In this document: piece by piece, positions 10,988 through 23,236 of the stretch
Position numbering within the stretch: position 1 is the first letter of the stretch
How the letters are laid out: every line of letters begins with the position of its first letter
From: Homarus americanus
Taxonomy: Eukaryota > Arthropoda > Malacostraca > Decapoda > Nephropidae
DNA: 64,000 nucleotides
Assembly (NCBI RefSeq): GCF_018991925.1
Contig: NW_024726235.1
Location: forward strand, 6,510,869-6,574,868
Direction of reading: 5' to 3'
Made by a program: the position numbers and the translations under genes
Notes under the pieces: generated by a model
What the model saw: the letters and a program-made list of their open reading frames with translations, nothing else
Databases searched by the model: none
What the model was told of the DNA's origin: nothing

Positions 10988-13900
10988 TTGATCTATGAAG
11001 CCAGTGCGCGACTCTATGCTAAATTCAAGGTGGAAAGAGTAACACGAACGCTTAGGTTCATTTCGTGGAACATCCGGAGTGTTAACCGCAGAAATAATGA
11101 CCTACAATGGTTTGTGAAAGTTTTTAACATTTATGTAATTGGTTTTCAAGAACCTTACACGTCCAGCACCCAGAAGAAAGTTGCACCCAGGATAGCTGGG
11201 TTTACAGCATATAATAGTAGAGCAGGAAGTGGCCTGCTCACTTATGTAAAGAATGATCTGGTCTGTAAATGGATTAAAACTCACAATGATGAAATTATTC
11301 ACTATCAACAATTTACAGTAAAGACAGCAAACAGTCAATTTTCGCTGTATAACATCTATGATCGGTGTAATGAGCTGCGACGTGTTACCAAAGCCATCAG
11401 GTAACAATGCTATGCTGTGTATGGGTGACTTTAACTCTCGTCACACTGTCCTCGGTGATGTCCAGTGTAACTCTAATGGGAGGGTGTTCGTGAATTACAT
11501 CAATAATCATAATATCACTGTATACGACACAGACAAAGTGACATCTGAGGGGGGGCAGACTTGATTATGTGTTTGGGTATAACCTAGTAGACAGTAATGT
11601 CAAGGCTAAGGTCATCTCAGACCACCTAGTCAGTGATCATTATGCAATACTTACTGAATACACTGTTGCTGATGTCAAGTGTGAACCCCATCCTAAGCTC
11701 AGAATTAACATCCCAGATAATCTTAAACTGCACTTCAAGGCCTACATCCACAGATGGTATGCTGGATATACATCTGGGTCAGTGGATGAATTTTGCTGTG
11801 ATCTTGTAAATGTCATTACCACATATTATACCACCTGGGTTAAGTCAAGGAGGAAGGGGGGCAGCACTAAACCGCCTCTGTGGACACATGACCCCATCCT
11901 CACCAAAGAAGGAGAGAAGGTAGAACAGCTTGCCAACATTTATAAGCAAAATAAAACTAGTGATAACCTCTTGGCATTCCTCAAAGCTAACAGAGAATTT
12001 CGTGAACTCAAAGGTCAGGTGAGAGACACCTATTGGGAACAATTCTTACAGGGGATCAATAGAACAACCACTCTAGCAGAAGTGTGGAACAAAATTAGAG
12101 CCATTACCAAGTCACCCACCCCAGTCCAGCTTCATCACAGCCCTGCAGAATATGCTGACATGTTATTAGACCAATGGTCTAGTGTGTCACAAATCACTTC
12201 CCTGCCTCCTGACATACAGCAATATCTTAACACTACACACATTAATAGGGGTTTCAATATTGAAATAGTCTGTTCCTCACCAGACCTTATCGACCAGTTT
12301 CCTATAACGCACCATGAACTAACAACAGCACTAATGAAAGGTGAGTCATCCTCCCCTGGTAAGGATGGCATAACCTATAACACCCTGAGATTGTTGAATG
12401 AGATCCCTAACCATCCACTGCTTGACCTGTATCAAATGAGCCTCACACAGGGTATTCTGCCTAAGACATGGACTCAAGGAAACATAGCACCAATCCCTAA
12501 AGCTAATTCTCCAAACTTCAGGCCAATTTCACTCACATCCTGTATGTGTAAAGTCCTTGAAAGAGTTGTTCTAAACCGTCTCATGTTTCAAGTCAAAGGC
12601 AAACTCGCCCCTAATCTGAACGGGTTCATGCCCGGGCGTAGCACATAGACATGCTTTGCAGAATATCTTGTACACTCAAAAGATAAGACACAAACAGCCT
12701 TCATAGACCTTAAACCAGCCTTTAATGTAGCTAATAGAGACATTATACTTGAGCAACTAGCTAATTTTGGCATCCATGGTAACCTCCTGGCATGGATAAA
12801 GGGTTATCTGTCCAACAGGTATGCCAGTGTTCTGTTTAGGGGAGTTAAAAGTGCCAGAATGAGATCATTTGAGCTTGGCACGCCTCAGGGAGGAGTGTCA
12901 AGTCCTATGCTCTTTAATATACTGATGCACAAGCTTATTGCTGACATTCCATTTCAGCCAAATGAAGCCATAATATGCTATGCTGATGATATCTGCATTA
13001 TAACACAAACCAAACTCAGGCTCCAAGCTTTGCTGGATGTATTTGCTCGGAGAACTGTGGAATGTGGTCTCATAATATCTGTTGACAAGACGAGGGTCCT
13101 CAATCCTCGTCCTACTCACCCTCTGCCTCTTGACTTTAACATTAACAGCATGCCCTTGGAACTATGTAGCTCCTATAAATATCTTGGAATTTGTGTGAAT
13201 GATGCAAACTTTGTCAGCAACCTTCGTGCCAAACTAATGCAGCGCATTAAACCCCCCAGAACCCTTGTTGGCAAGGGCTATAGAATTAACATCACCTATG
13301 CTCGTACTTTCTATTTTCACTTCATTCGTTCTGTAGTTGACTATCATGCTCTCCATCTTGTGACGATTCCGCCTAAACAACTCAACAGCCTTGAGGTAGT
13401 GCAAAATGAAGCCATGCGCATCATTCTAGGTTGCCCAAAATCAACCAGAATTGTAAACATGAGGAAAGAGCTCTGACTGCCCTCCCTATCTGAGAGGATA
13501 GCTCTACTTAATACCATGATTTGTGTCAAAGTTTTGAAGAACAATGGTTTCCAAACTACAGCTCAAACTGAGTTGATGTTCTATCTAAGTAATCTCGACC
13601 ATCTCGCCAACCTTCCACAAAAGACTCTCTTTGGGGCGTGGCTTCATAAAAGTGTTGCAGATCTCTTGAAACTGAATGTCCCAATCACCCCAGACGAACC
13701 TATTAATGCCATTCCTCCTTGGCTGGATATATCAGTTCCTATTACTTACACTCGTGTTGTTAGTAAGCAAATGTTAAACACCGATGTGGTGAGATGTGTC
13801 ACACCAGAAACTATTAACAGACACAGAGAAAGTATTAAATCAAGTGAATGTTATGCTTTTACTGATGGTTCTGTGCAGACAAACACAGGTAGAACAGGCT

Positions 13901-14694
13901 GTGCAATTGTAATATATAAAGAAAAAGAGACGATAGTGTCAAACAAGCAAAGGCTGAACAACTGGGCCAGCACAACACAAGCTGAACTAACTGGAATCTA
14001 CTTAGCCACAGACTACCTCAAAGAAAATGGAGGTGGGGTGATATTCTGTGACTCTCAAAGTGCTTTGAAATCAATGAACAGCCCGTCAGGCTCTATGTCT
14101 AAAGTTGTATGTGATATTAAAAGGAATGTGATAACTGCCAATGAGAACAACTTTCGTATCGAATTTGTGTGGATTCCGTCCCATGTTGGAATCAGGTATC
14201 ATGACCGTGCTGATAGACTGGCCAATGAGGCATGTAAGAAAGAAAATGTTGACCGTGACCTTGGCCTGTCCAATGCTGTAATTAAAAACATTCAAGTCAG
14301 AATCATGAACTCTGATCTAGAAGAAGTGAGAAATGCAGAGAGACCTGACAGTTGTAGCATTAGTAAATATGACAAATTTTGTGACAAGAGGTACCGGTAT
14401 GGCCAGCATAAGGACAGAACCAGACAATGTGAAGTAGTCGTGACCAGAATTAGGCTAGGATACAGACACATCTGGCAAGTTAGTAACGCTGTACCCATAC
14501 CGGAACACTCAACATGTAAACTCTGTGATAAACCTCTAAAGCATACACTTGAACACTATATTATTGAATGTGACACTGTCAAAGACTTCAGGCCACCTGA
14601 CTTATTATATTTTGAACTATGTAATTACTTCATTGAATCAGGGGTGCTTGAGGACATTCTTGCTGTTTATCCCAAATTTGCTAGCCCACACTGA
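10988..14694 (+). mobile_element. I-group non-LTR retrotransposon with endonuclease, RT and RNase H (broken)
   Basis: One long ORF2-type frame can be followed. An APE endonuclease begins at about 11050 (FISWNIRSVNRR, FQEPYTS) and ends with a SDHLVSDHYAIL motif near 11620. The reverse transcriptase spans about 12300-13300, with a TPQGGVSSPMLFN block and a YADD catalytic box near 12980. An RNase H domain spans about 13840-14250 (YAFTDGS, QAELTGIYLA, CDSQSAL, IPSHVG). A C-terminal CxxC...H...C knuckle lies near 14515-14570. Frameshifts occur near 11360-11400 and at the G run at 11547-11553; in-frame stops lie at 12646 (TAG) and 13474 (TGA). EN plus RNase H points to the I group (I/Nimb-like); the exact clade is unsure. 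No ORF1 is recognisable, so it is probably 5'-truncated. The low number of lesions suggests a fairly young copy. Confidence 0.9.
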
Positions 14695-14719
14695 TTAGTC
14701 TTCAATTAGAATATGACTC

Positions 14720-14938
14720 CAATGTATGTGAACCACTGACCTATATATACTGCTAATGAATATGATGTATTTCCTTCTTTGTGTACGAACCTCTGTCCTG
14801 CGTGGCAGTGAACAGTGGCATTACCCACATGAATCTGACCTGTATATAGTGTCATTGAATATGAAGCATTCTTTGTGTACAAACCTCTGTCCTGTATGGC
14901 AGTGAAGAGTGACATTACCCACATGAATCTGACCTATG
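14720..14938 (+). repeat. Tandem ~107-bp repeat in the LINE 3' UTR
   Basis: Two imperfect copies of a segment containing ACCTCTGTCCTG, GGCAGTGAA and ACCCACATGAATCTGACCT. They follow the end of the LINE coding frame and lead into the TATG/TA microsatellite. Confidence 0.75.
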
Positions 14939-15263
<325 letters not shown>

Positions 15264-15379
15264 AGGTCTACTTCCCCTGGAGAGGACTGAGTCACCTACA
15301 ACATCGTTAGACTATTAAGGCGTGTGTCAGGCAATCCATTGTTGGTATAGTACAATATGAGTCATGCTGAGGGCCAACT

Positions 15380-17454
15380 ACCCACACCATGGACCAGCAG
15401 TATTGTTGTACCAATACCGAAACCAGGACAGCCTGATGCTGTCCCAAAACCTTAGGAGGATGGTTCTTGGGTAGACTTTGTGAGAATTGTGAGAACATAT
15501 GGCTCTCTAATTATAAATGGCTTCACCCCATGTAAGGTGGTATATAATTGCATCACCTACATTCCTTAACTTGTATGGTGGATGGAAAAGGTGCTATATA
15601 CCTCCAATCCCAAAGCTGAATTTGATACGTCAAACCATAAACCAAATGCTCTGTATAAAGCCGTCTATACCTAACCAGCAGAAGGGCTGCTGCACTGTTT
15701 CAGGGTTACAAAAGTGAAGTTAAAGATATGCAACTTGGTACCCCTCAAGGTGGAGTATTTAGCCCCACTTTGTTCAATGTTCTTATGAATGCATTATTAA
15801 ATTTAATACCAGACAATCCCAGCAATATCTCAATCAGCTATGCTGATGATATTCTTATACATACTAAAATTCATCGCGAAATGCAAACCACCCTGAACCA
15901 TTTATGCGCAGCCTGTGAGAACCTCGGTCTTATTATCTCCACTGAGAAAACTAAGGTGTTCAACAAACAAGCTGGTAACCGCAAACGCGGCCCCGCAAAG
16001 TTCAAGATAGGTAACAACACTATTGACTATATTTCTTCTTTTAAATATCTTGGTGTTTCCGTCTCTTGTACCCTACCTGCCATACAACAGGTAACCCGCC
16101 AATGTACTGACAGACTGAGACCTCTTAGAGGTGTAGCGGGGTACAGCCCTGGTCCTTCGTGACGGGAAAGGCGTTGACAAGCTCGAGAAAATGCCAAATA
16201 AAGCCCCCAGAATTATCCTAGGATGTTCCATGAGCATTAAAGTACTCAATATGAGGAAAGAACTAGGTATACCCAGTGTTAAAGATAGAATAATTGAAGT
16301 CAACCTCATGATAGCCCTGAGGCTTCTGCGGGGTGATCCTGATAACATTGTTTCCTTAAAATTGCTAGAATGTATGAACCATGGGACTGTTGAGTCTAAA
16401 TGGATCCAAACTACAGCTACACATATGAAGATGTTTGGACTAGACCACCTGTACAAAGTTGAGACACAACAGCGCTTCCTGCCACCCTGGCGGACAGTTC
16501 CCTTCGATATCACAATACCGACATATCCGCCTAAAAAATTAATTATACAAAGCATTTATCTCCAACACACAGCCAAATTGAGAGCTCTTGAACACATACA
16601 CACTCTACAGGCTGATGATAATATCACACAGACCATCTACACTGATGGATTTCTTAACACCGCCTGTGGGAGGGCTGGAAGTGCTATTGTTGTGACTTAA
16701 CCTGACGGTAATATGATTGAGAAAGGAGTTAGAATTAACAACTGGGCATCCACTCTACAAAATGAATTAGTTGCCATACTCACAGCTATTAAATTCATTG
16801 AAACCACTGTCACTAACAATCTCATCATCACTACTTGCCCTTGGCACCCTCGACTCAGGTTGTCACGCTCTTGTCTCTGAAGCCAGACACAAATATGCGT
16901 GCCTTGTTGACCGGGGTGTCAAGGTCAAACTGTTGTGGATCCCCTCTCACATAGGCCTCATAAAACATGACAGAGTTGATGCCCTCGCCAAACTCGCGTC
17001 TAACAAAGACACCGTTGAATACAATTTGGGTCTGTCAAATAGAACCCTTAAAGCTGTAATTAGGAAACAACTTATTGATGAGTTTGACGCAAGTAGACTA
17101 GTGCAAACAGGCACTAGTCGATCCATAGTTTACCATGATGAGATGTATCAAGTGAAACATGTATATGGAGCAAGTAACAAGATCACTAGATTACAAGAAG
17201 TTGTAACCGCTAGATTAAGGTTAGGATACAAGTACCTCTGGCAGTATGTTCCTCAAGCAGATGTAAACAAAACTAAATGTAAAGTGTGTGGCCAGACATA
17301 TGGCCACACACTTGAACACTACGTCCTTGACTGTGTGAAGATAGAACCTTTTAGGGACAGGTCCAAGCACACTGTGTGTGAAATAGCACAACACTTCATC
17401 TCTAATGGCAAGATAGCCGACATATTAAGATTGTATCCACTTTTTTGCACTTAG
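15380..17454 (+). mobile_element. Second I-group LINE copy, internally deleted and frameshifted
   Basis: An RT entry motif (VVPIPKPGQPDA) appears at about 15405-15440. After a deleted or garbled stretch, the RT resumes at 15728 with LGTPQGGVFSPTLFN and a YADD box near 15840. RNase H follows: IYTDGF near 16637, NNWAS near 16737, then WIPSHIGLIKHDRVDALAK near 16937 after another frameshift. The C-terminal CKVCGQTYGHTLEHY knuckle is near 17280. The fragments lie in three frames with a stop near 16700. It is related to, but clearly diverged from, the copy at 10988-14694, and it has lost the endonuclease. Confidence 0.85.
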
Positions 17455-17693
17455 GAACTATATCAGTTCTCATGTACAGAACCAAATACGCAATGTGCTT
17501 GAATACTTCTCACGTAAATGTGAATAACAAAGTGTGAGGCCAGACATACTGCCTCACACGCCTGTAGTCACGCATTTGTGAATAAGTTACCCTTTATGTA
17601 TAGAACTAAACAAATAATGTAATTGAAATACTGTTTCACATTCAGTGCCATAATATCCTGACAACCGGGGTTAATTATTATGACATTTCTTTA
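17455..17693. other. LINE 3' UTR / spacer before the Penelope element
   Basis: AT-rich, non-coding. Probably the 3' UTR of the preceding LINE; no clear boundary is visible. Confidence 0.4.
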
Positions 17694-19160
17694 AGATAAA
17701 TTACAACTGTTAGATTTAACTATTGAACATGATACTTTCCTCAAATTGATAGAGTTATGCGTAACTGACAATGTGTTTAGAGCAAATGAGAAGTTCTACA
17801 AGCAAATATTTGGCATGAGCATGGGTAATTGTCTTTCTGCTCCTCTAGCCTGTATTTATATGGAGTTTTTTGAGTCTAGATTACTACCTAATATAGTGGA
17901 CTTTATTCCTCCATGGTATAGATATGTAGATGATGTTTGTCTTTGGCCTAGAAACAGTGACCCATTGGAATTTTTAGACAAGCTTAATGATATTGTCCTA
18001 AGTATCACATTCAAAATTGAAAGAGAAATAAATGGATCCCTTCCATTCCTTGATATGCCTATCATGAGAAATAGCCAAAACTACAAATTTAAGGTATACA
18101 GAAAGCCCACACAGGTAGACAGCTTCATACACTTTTTATCGAATCACCTGGAGTCTACCAAAATGTCAGTTTTTTCTGCTATGTTCTTAAGATGTCTGCG
18201 TATTTGTGACTCTGAATTTATTGACGATGAATTGAAACACATTCGTTCCATTGCACAGAAACTCGAGTACCCTTCTGTGTTTGTTGATCGTTGTTTTAAA
18301 AGGGCTAAAAAATCCTTTCATTCCTCTCAAACCAGGCAAATTCCTACACTTAAGAATATTTTGACTGCCCTATCGTAATGCATTTGTCCCGTTAGTTCGG
18401 TCCCTCAAGCTACTAAATATTAATGTTGTTTTCAAGTATGACTCAACCATTACCAATATGTTAATAAGAAATAGCCCAAGTTTGAATGTAAATGGAAGTG
18501 TTTATTGTATTCCATGTAGCAAATGTAATTGTAATTATGTAGGTCAGACAGGAAAAACACTGCAGCTCAGAATCAAACAACATAAGTACAATATCAGAAC
18601 AGCAACTGAAAGCAGGGCCTTGTTCGTTCATGTTAGGAATAATAATCACCCCATTGCTTGGGAAAAAAGCTTAGAAGTATTTAAATCATCTTGTGTCACA
18701 GAAAGACATCTGGTTGAAGCTAGTTTGATTAAGGAATTAAAATCAATAAACCTTAGTGATGGTCAGTTCAAAACTGATAATATGTTACATAAATTTATTT
18801 GTCAGTGGCCCAAGGTTAAAAATGCTTTGAAAACCTTTGATCTAGATGTATAATAGTTATTTAGTGGGTCCCTTATTTTTGACGTGACCTGACTAGTCAC
18901 GTCACCCCCCTTCTCTTAAGCTCCTCTACGTGTGTGTTGGTGTGGGGATTAGTGGATGACATCATTATGACCTGACCTCATGTTCTTAAGGTCACCCTGT
19001 ATATTTCAGCCTCTCTCTGTCCATGTAATCCAGTTGCCTCTGAAGATGTCTTGAATAAAGACGAAAGCTAAGGTGCTCCGTTGTTTCCCTTTTCCCGTGT
19101 GATTTTATCAAGATTTATTTTATCCACGTTTTCATTGTGGATCTACATGAAATATATATA
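17694..19160 (+). mobile_element. Penelope-like retroelement, 5'-truncated (RT + GIY-YIG)
   Basis: The first frame (17694-18378) is the C-terminal half of a Penelope-type reverse transcriptase: FYKQIFGMSMGNCLSAPLA, a YVDDV catalytic box near 17922, NGSLPFLDM and YRKPTQVDSF. A single frameshift near 18365-18376 separates it from the second frame, which continues with LPYRNAFVPLVRSLKLL and runs to 18853. That part is the GIY-YIG endonuclease region (VYCIPCSKCNCNYVGQTGKT, LRIKQHK). RT plus GIY-YIG defines the EN+ Penelope group. The 5' portion of the RT is missing. The 3' region carries a hammerhead-like motif at 19040-19078. A LINE 3' fragment abuts it at 19161. Confidence 0.9.
19040..19078 (+). 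ncRNA. Hammerhead-like motif in the Penelope 3' region
   Basis: Reads CTGAAGA-T-GTCTT-GAATA-AAGAC-GAAA, giving a 5-bp stem II between the two conserved hammerhead core boxes (CUGANGA and GAAA). A possible short stem III (AGC...GCT) and a UH site follow. Penelope-like elements are known to carry hammerhead ribozymes. There is one extra base before stem II and I cannot find a convincing stem I, so activity is unproven. Confidence 0.4.
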
Positions 19161-19450
19161 TAAGAACATAAGAAAGTGGGATACTGCAGGAGGCCGACTG
19201 GCCCATACAGGGCAGATCCCTTTCACACCCATCCCAGCACTTCCATGTGCCTATCCAACTTCGTCTTGAAGCTTCCTAGCGTCCCCGATCCTACTATAGC
19301 ACTCGGTAGCCTATTCCACATATCCACAACTCTATTACCAAACCAGTGCTTGCCTATATCCTTTCTGAATCGGAATTTATCTAATTTAAAGCCATTTGTT
19401 CTAGTTATTTCGTTATTACTGAGCTTCAGAACATCTTCCATTTTACCCAA
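19161..19450 (-). mobile_element. LINE 3' fragment (RT C-terminus plus tail)
   Basis: On the minus strand it encodes MEDVLKLSNNEITRTNGFKL, FRFRKDIGKHWF, VVDMWNRLPSAIVGS and LDRHMEVLGWV, then a stop and a 3' tail ending in CTTATGTTCTTATA. Same family as 7635-7976 but with a more intact frame. Confidence 0.85.
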
Positions 19451-20259
19451 GTATTAATTAAGCGAGAACAACTTTTTTTTTATCCAAATATCGTATCTAA
19501 GTTAAACAAAGACGCTAGTTAACACGGTAGCTTCACTTAGCACCAATTAGGAGAGAAAATTACGATACTTTCCATAAAATTTAACCATAGGAACTAATTA
19601 TCCGTAGTTTGAGTATACAGTAATTTTAATACTAGGGTGTTATTTTTGTATTATAACTTAAGATAACCCATTAGGTGTATCCCTGTACCCTTAAGAGAAG
19701 TGATCACTGTATGGACGTCTGTGAATCTGGCAGTATACTGGATATAAAGATCACCTTATATATGGGTTCCCTTAAAGGCGACATCCGACGACTGTTTCCT
19801 CCGTTACCCTCTGTTGCTAGTTAATAAAAAACACCGCCCTCTATTACCACGAAATACACCGATAATTATATTAATCAGAAGAAAAACATGACACTGTGTT
19901 TGGTTATAGATATCCGGTGCCAATGGTCCATCCCGGACGATGTTACGGATATTGAAAATGGAGCAAGGTGTAATTCTGGTAAACCTGCCGGATATGGTGT
20001 ATTTCTTCTGTGTATAGATATCCGGCTGATATTTATAGTTTCCCGTGACATGTAAAGATAGAATATATTAACCCTTTGACCTTTGAGTCTTGGGAATTAA
20101 ATAATCGTCATTAAAGGTCAAACTAGTGTTCTCAAAGGGTTACGTCATCATCGTCAAAGGGTTAAACCATCGTCCTCAAAGGGTTTACCAGATATATGCA
20201 TTTAGTTGCTTTATTGAGCTATTCCTATTACTGTTTACTATTATGTGTAGATCTGTTTG
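19451..20259. other. Non-coding stretch with short direct repeats
   Basis: TATAGATATCCGG occurs twice (near 19905 and 20015). A TCAAAGGGTT motif preceded by ATCGTC-like sequence recurs at about 20130-20185. I see no gene. Confidence 0.6.
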
Positions 20260-20291
20260 CTGTCTGTGTACATTGTTTATATGCATGAAGT
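20258..20291. repeat. Left part of a 30-bp minisatellite split by a TRIM element
   Basis: One unit (TGTCTGTGTACATTGTTTAT plus ATGCATGAAGT) lies just before the TRIM. Further units continue at 21966-22050 right after it. Confidence 0.75.
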
Positions 20292-20827
20292 TGTAGGGGT
20301 ATCGAGATATTAATGTCGTCTAGCACTCAGGATGGAAGGAAACTCTAATGTGGTTTTCTTGTATAATATATAAGTTATATGAAGACAGTCTGGTGCTGGA
20401 GATGCCGTGTGGTGGGGAGCTGCTCAGTAGAAGACGTTCGGTGAGTAGCGTAATGAAGGAGGTAGATGTGCAGAATGAGAGTTGGTTGGTGAGGAGGCTC
20501 AGAGGACAGCTGGTGGGACGCCATGCTCGCTGGCGGGAGCGAGGACCGCCAGGCAGGCGAGGAGATGCTAGGGGCAGCCAGGCAGCGGCGGAGGAGGAGG
20601 TGTTGCTTGTTCAAGAAGAATGGTCAGAATGAATCTCAATGGAGAGACAGAGCTTATATACCCAGCAGCCGCTATGAGTCATGTTGGGAAAACCCGAGAA
20701 GTCGCCGGCCTTTTGGCTCGGTTGCTAGGATATGGCGGGCATTGGAATGCGGATACGCTTGGTTGCTAGGGAAGACGGTAGCAGGTGGTGTGCAGCTACG
20801 CAGTTTGTAGGGGAGACGTCCACTACA
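20292..20827 (-). repeat. TRIM LTR (3' LTR in element orientation)
   Basis: 536 bp, TG...CA termini. An open frame of about 95 codons on the plus strand is shared by both LTRs but runs antisense to the element and matches nothing I recognise. Confidence 0.85.
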
Positions 20828-21438
20828 ATACTCCCCCTTCCCTCCAGGCGGTGTAGGAGACTTGTTGATTGTAGAGTTGCTTAGCACATGTGAGGCAGAC
20901 CGGGCGGTGCATGCCTCATGTGAGACAACGGCGATGGCGTGATGAGCCGGTCGCTGAAATACAACTGTCTAGATACACACTATCTGTGGGAGAAGGGAGA
21001 AAAAGGGTGTGTGGAGGCGATGAATGTTGTGCTTCCCTCACTACAGGTACAGGGTAGTCAGATGCGCCTGCTGGGGTGTGTGTGGGCCTGGGTCAGGAGC
21101 AGGGGCTGCGTCAGCAGAAGCGGATTAGGGCTCGTGACAGCAGCTGGGTCCACGACAGCAGCAGGGTGCAGGACATTAGCAGGGAGTACCTGAGGGAGAA
21201 AAGAGGGGGTGTGGAGGCGATGGATGTTGTGTGCTTCCCTCACGGCAGGTACTGAGTCGTCATATGCGCCTGCTGGGGTTGTGTGGGCCTGGGTCAGCGT
21301 CTGAGGCAGGACGGGTGTGCTGGGGTCGTAGGATGTGGTGCTTGGGGCAGGAAGAGGAGCCGGTGTCTGCTTGAAGACTGGGAGCGTGATCAGTGTCTCC
21401 TCCATCCTGTGTGAGTGCTAATCTCCGGGAGTCACCAT

Positions 21439-21965
21439 TGTAGGGGTATCGAGTTATTAATGCTGTCTAGCACTCAGGATGGAAGGAAACTCTAATGTGG
21501 TTTTCTTGTATAATATATAAGTTATATGAAGACAGTCTGGTGCTGGAGATGCCGTGTGGTGGGGAGCTGCTCAGTAGAAGACGTTCGGTGAGTAGCGTAA
21601 TGAAGGAGGTAGATGTGCAGAATGAGAGTTGGTTGGTGGGGAGGCTCAGAGGACAGCTGGTGGGTCGCCATGCTCGCTGGCGGGAGCGAGGACCGCCAGG
21701 CAGGCGAGGAGATGCTAGGGGCAGCGGCGGAGGAGGAGGTGTTGCTTGTTCAAGAAGAATGGTCAGAATGAATCTCAATGGAGAGACAGAGCTTATATAC
21801 CCAGCAGCCGCTATGAGTCATGTTGGGAAAACCCGAGAAGTCGCCGGCCTTTTGGCTCGGTTGCTAGGATACGGCGGCATTGGAATGCGGATACTCTTGG
21901 TTGCTAGGGAAGACGGTAGCAGGTGGTGTGCAGCTACGCAGTTTGTAGGGGAGACGTCCACTACA
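21439..21965 (-). repeat. TRIM LTR (5' LTR in element orientation)
   Basis: 527 bp; nearly identical to 20292-20827 except for a short deletion in the CAGGCAGC-rich part and scattered substitutions. Confidence 0.85.
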
Positions 21966-22050
21966 AAGTGTCTGTGTACGTTGTTTATATACATGAAGTG
22001 TCTGTGTACATTGTTTATATACCTGAAGTGTCTGTGTATATTGTTTACAC
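21966..22050. repeat. Right part of the 30-bp minisatellite
   Basis: Three units beginning AAGTGTCTGTGTA and ending with TTTATATAC or TTTACACAC. The TRIM inserted within this array. Confidence 0.8.
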
Positions 22051-22322
22051 ACTAAGCCAATATGAACCAGTATGACGATACAACAAAATAGGAATCCACA
22101 ATATGTTATCTATATTTATGCTGCAATAAACAAAAACTTAACTTACATATTTAAAAGAGTAACAAACAATAAAAAAAAACAGTCGTCTCTCACCGGTTAT
22201 TAAACACACACGCCAAGTAAACAATTTTCTGCATCTTGGAGAAGTAAACAATGTAAAGAGATAATTTCATAACCTTGGTGGACATAATTATCTTCGGTCA
22301 CGTGTTGCAAGGGTTCATCTTG

Positions 22323-22398
22323 GAAGGGGGGCTGAGAGGGAGAGGGCTGAGAGGAAAGGGGGGCTGAGAGGGAAGGAGGACTGAGAGGGAGGGAGAGC
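22323..22398. repeat. Purine-rich short tandem repeat
   Basis: GGCTGAGAGGGAAGG-type units of about 19-20 bp, four imperfect copies. The surrounding 22051-22600 has no recognisable gene. Confidence 0.7.
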
Positions 22399-22600
22399 AA
22401 GAGTGAACAACACACAGTCTGTTACAATGCAGTGTTAAGAAAAAAAACATTGTGTGGGTTAGGAGACAGTGCTGAGGGAAGGACATGTCAAGGATGTTTT
22501 GTTAGCTGGTCCTCACTGCCACACACACACACACAAGCCGAATTAAAACACAACATATTAAACCCTAACTTGGGGTGAATCTTACGAGCAGCGGTAAACC

Positions 22601-22700
<100 letters not shown>

Positions 22701-22883
22701 GAGAGAGAAAACGCCATTGTGAGTATCCTTTCTCACCTCCATCCTAAGTGCGAGATCTCCTACATGTACGTAAGTATGTGAGCCTAAAAAAGAGAAATAG
22801 ATAAACAGAAAGAGAAATTAGACAACTGGCCACATACACTACGCTACGAAGAGACCCCTGCGACACAAGTGACTCTTTTATGC

Positions 22884-23236
22884 CTCGACCGGTGGTAAAA
22901 GCGATACCGTTCTTGCCTCGCAAGCGAGATGTCACGGGTTCGATTCCCGGGCCGGTGGAAGTTGTTTGGACTTATTTCCTAGCCCCCAATAGTCCCTGTT
23001 CACGTAACAGTAATGTAGGTACCTGTTGAAAGTTGCGAATTCGTATTCAGGGAGTTGTTGGAGCTTCCAATAACTTGATGACATAAACCACTGACTCTTC
23101 AGGCTTCTATGCCCTTAACTCATGAGACACAAAGGCAAGCATGAACTTAGCATGCTTCCCTGTCGGGCGCTGTAAACGTTTCTGCGCTTCACCTTACACA
23201 AGGATGTAGGGGAGTGCCCAATAAAAAAAAAAAAAA
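22884..23236 (+). mobile_element. tRNA-derived SINE with poly(A) tail
   Basis: The 5' part is tRNA-like. A B box GGTTCGATTCC lies at 22937-22947, and an anticodon arm CTTGC-CTCGCAA-GCGAG reads as anticodon CGC. A unique body follows, then a poly(A) run at about 23223-23236. The tRNA-like part lacks a good A box and is not a functional tRNA gene. Confidence 0.75.

Larger units (their letters stand above)
20292..21965 (-). mobile_element. TRIM-like LTR retroelement with 4-bp target duplication
   Basis: Two near-identical LTRs (20292-20827, 21439-21965), each with TG...CA ends (TGTAGGGG...CACTACA), flank a 611-bp non-coding core. The duplication AAGT occurs at 20288-20291 and 21966-21969. In minus-strand orientation, a tRNA-primer-like site beginning TGGTGACTCCCGG is one base from the LTR (about 21421-21437). 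A polypurine tract (GGAGGGAAGGGGGAG) abuts the other LTR (20831-20848). No gag or pol is present, so it would need proteins supplied by another element. The LTRs differ by an 8-bp indel and few substitutions. Confidence 0.85.

Noticed and set aside
19040..19078. A complete, active hammerhead ribozyme
   Set aside because: Stem I could not be found and there is an extra base in the core; only a hammerhead-like motif is claimed.
20348..20632. 95-codon frame shared by both TRIM LTRs
   Set aside because: It is antisense to the element's own signals, lies wholly in the LTR, is not conserved in the relative at 53953, and looks like Gly/Arg-rich chance coding.
22884..22965. Functional tRNA gene
   Set aside because: Good B box and anticodon arm, but poor A box, imperfect acceptor pairing and a SINE body with poly(A) behind it.
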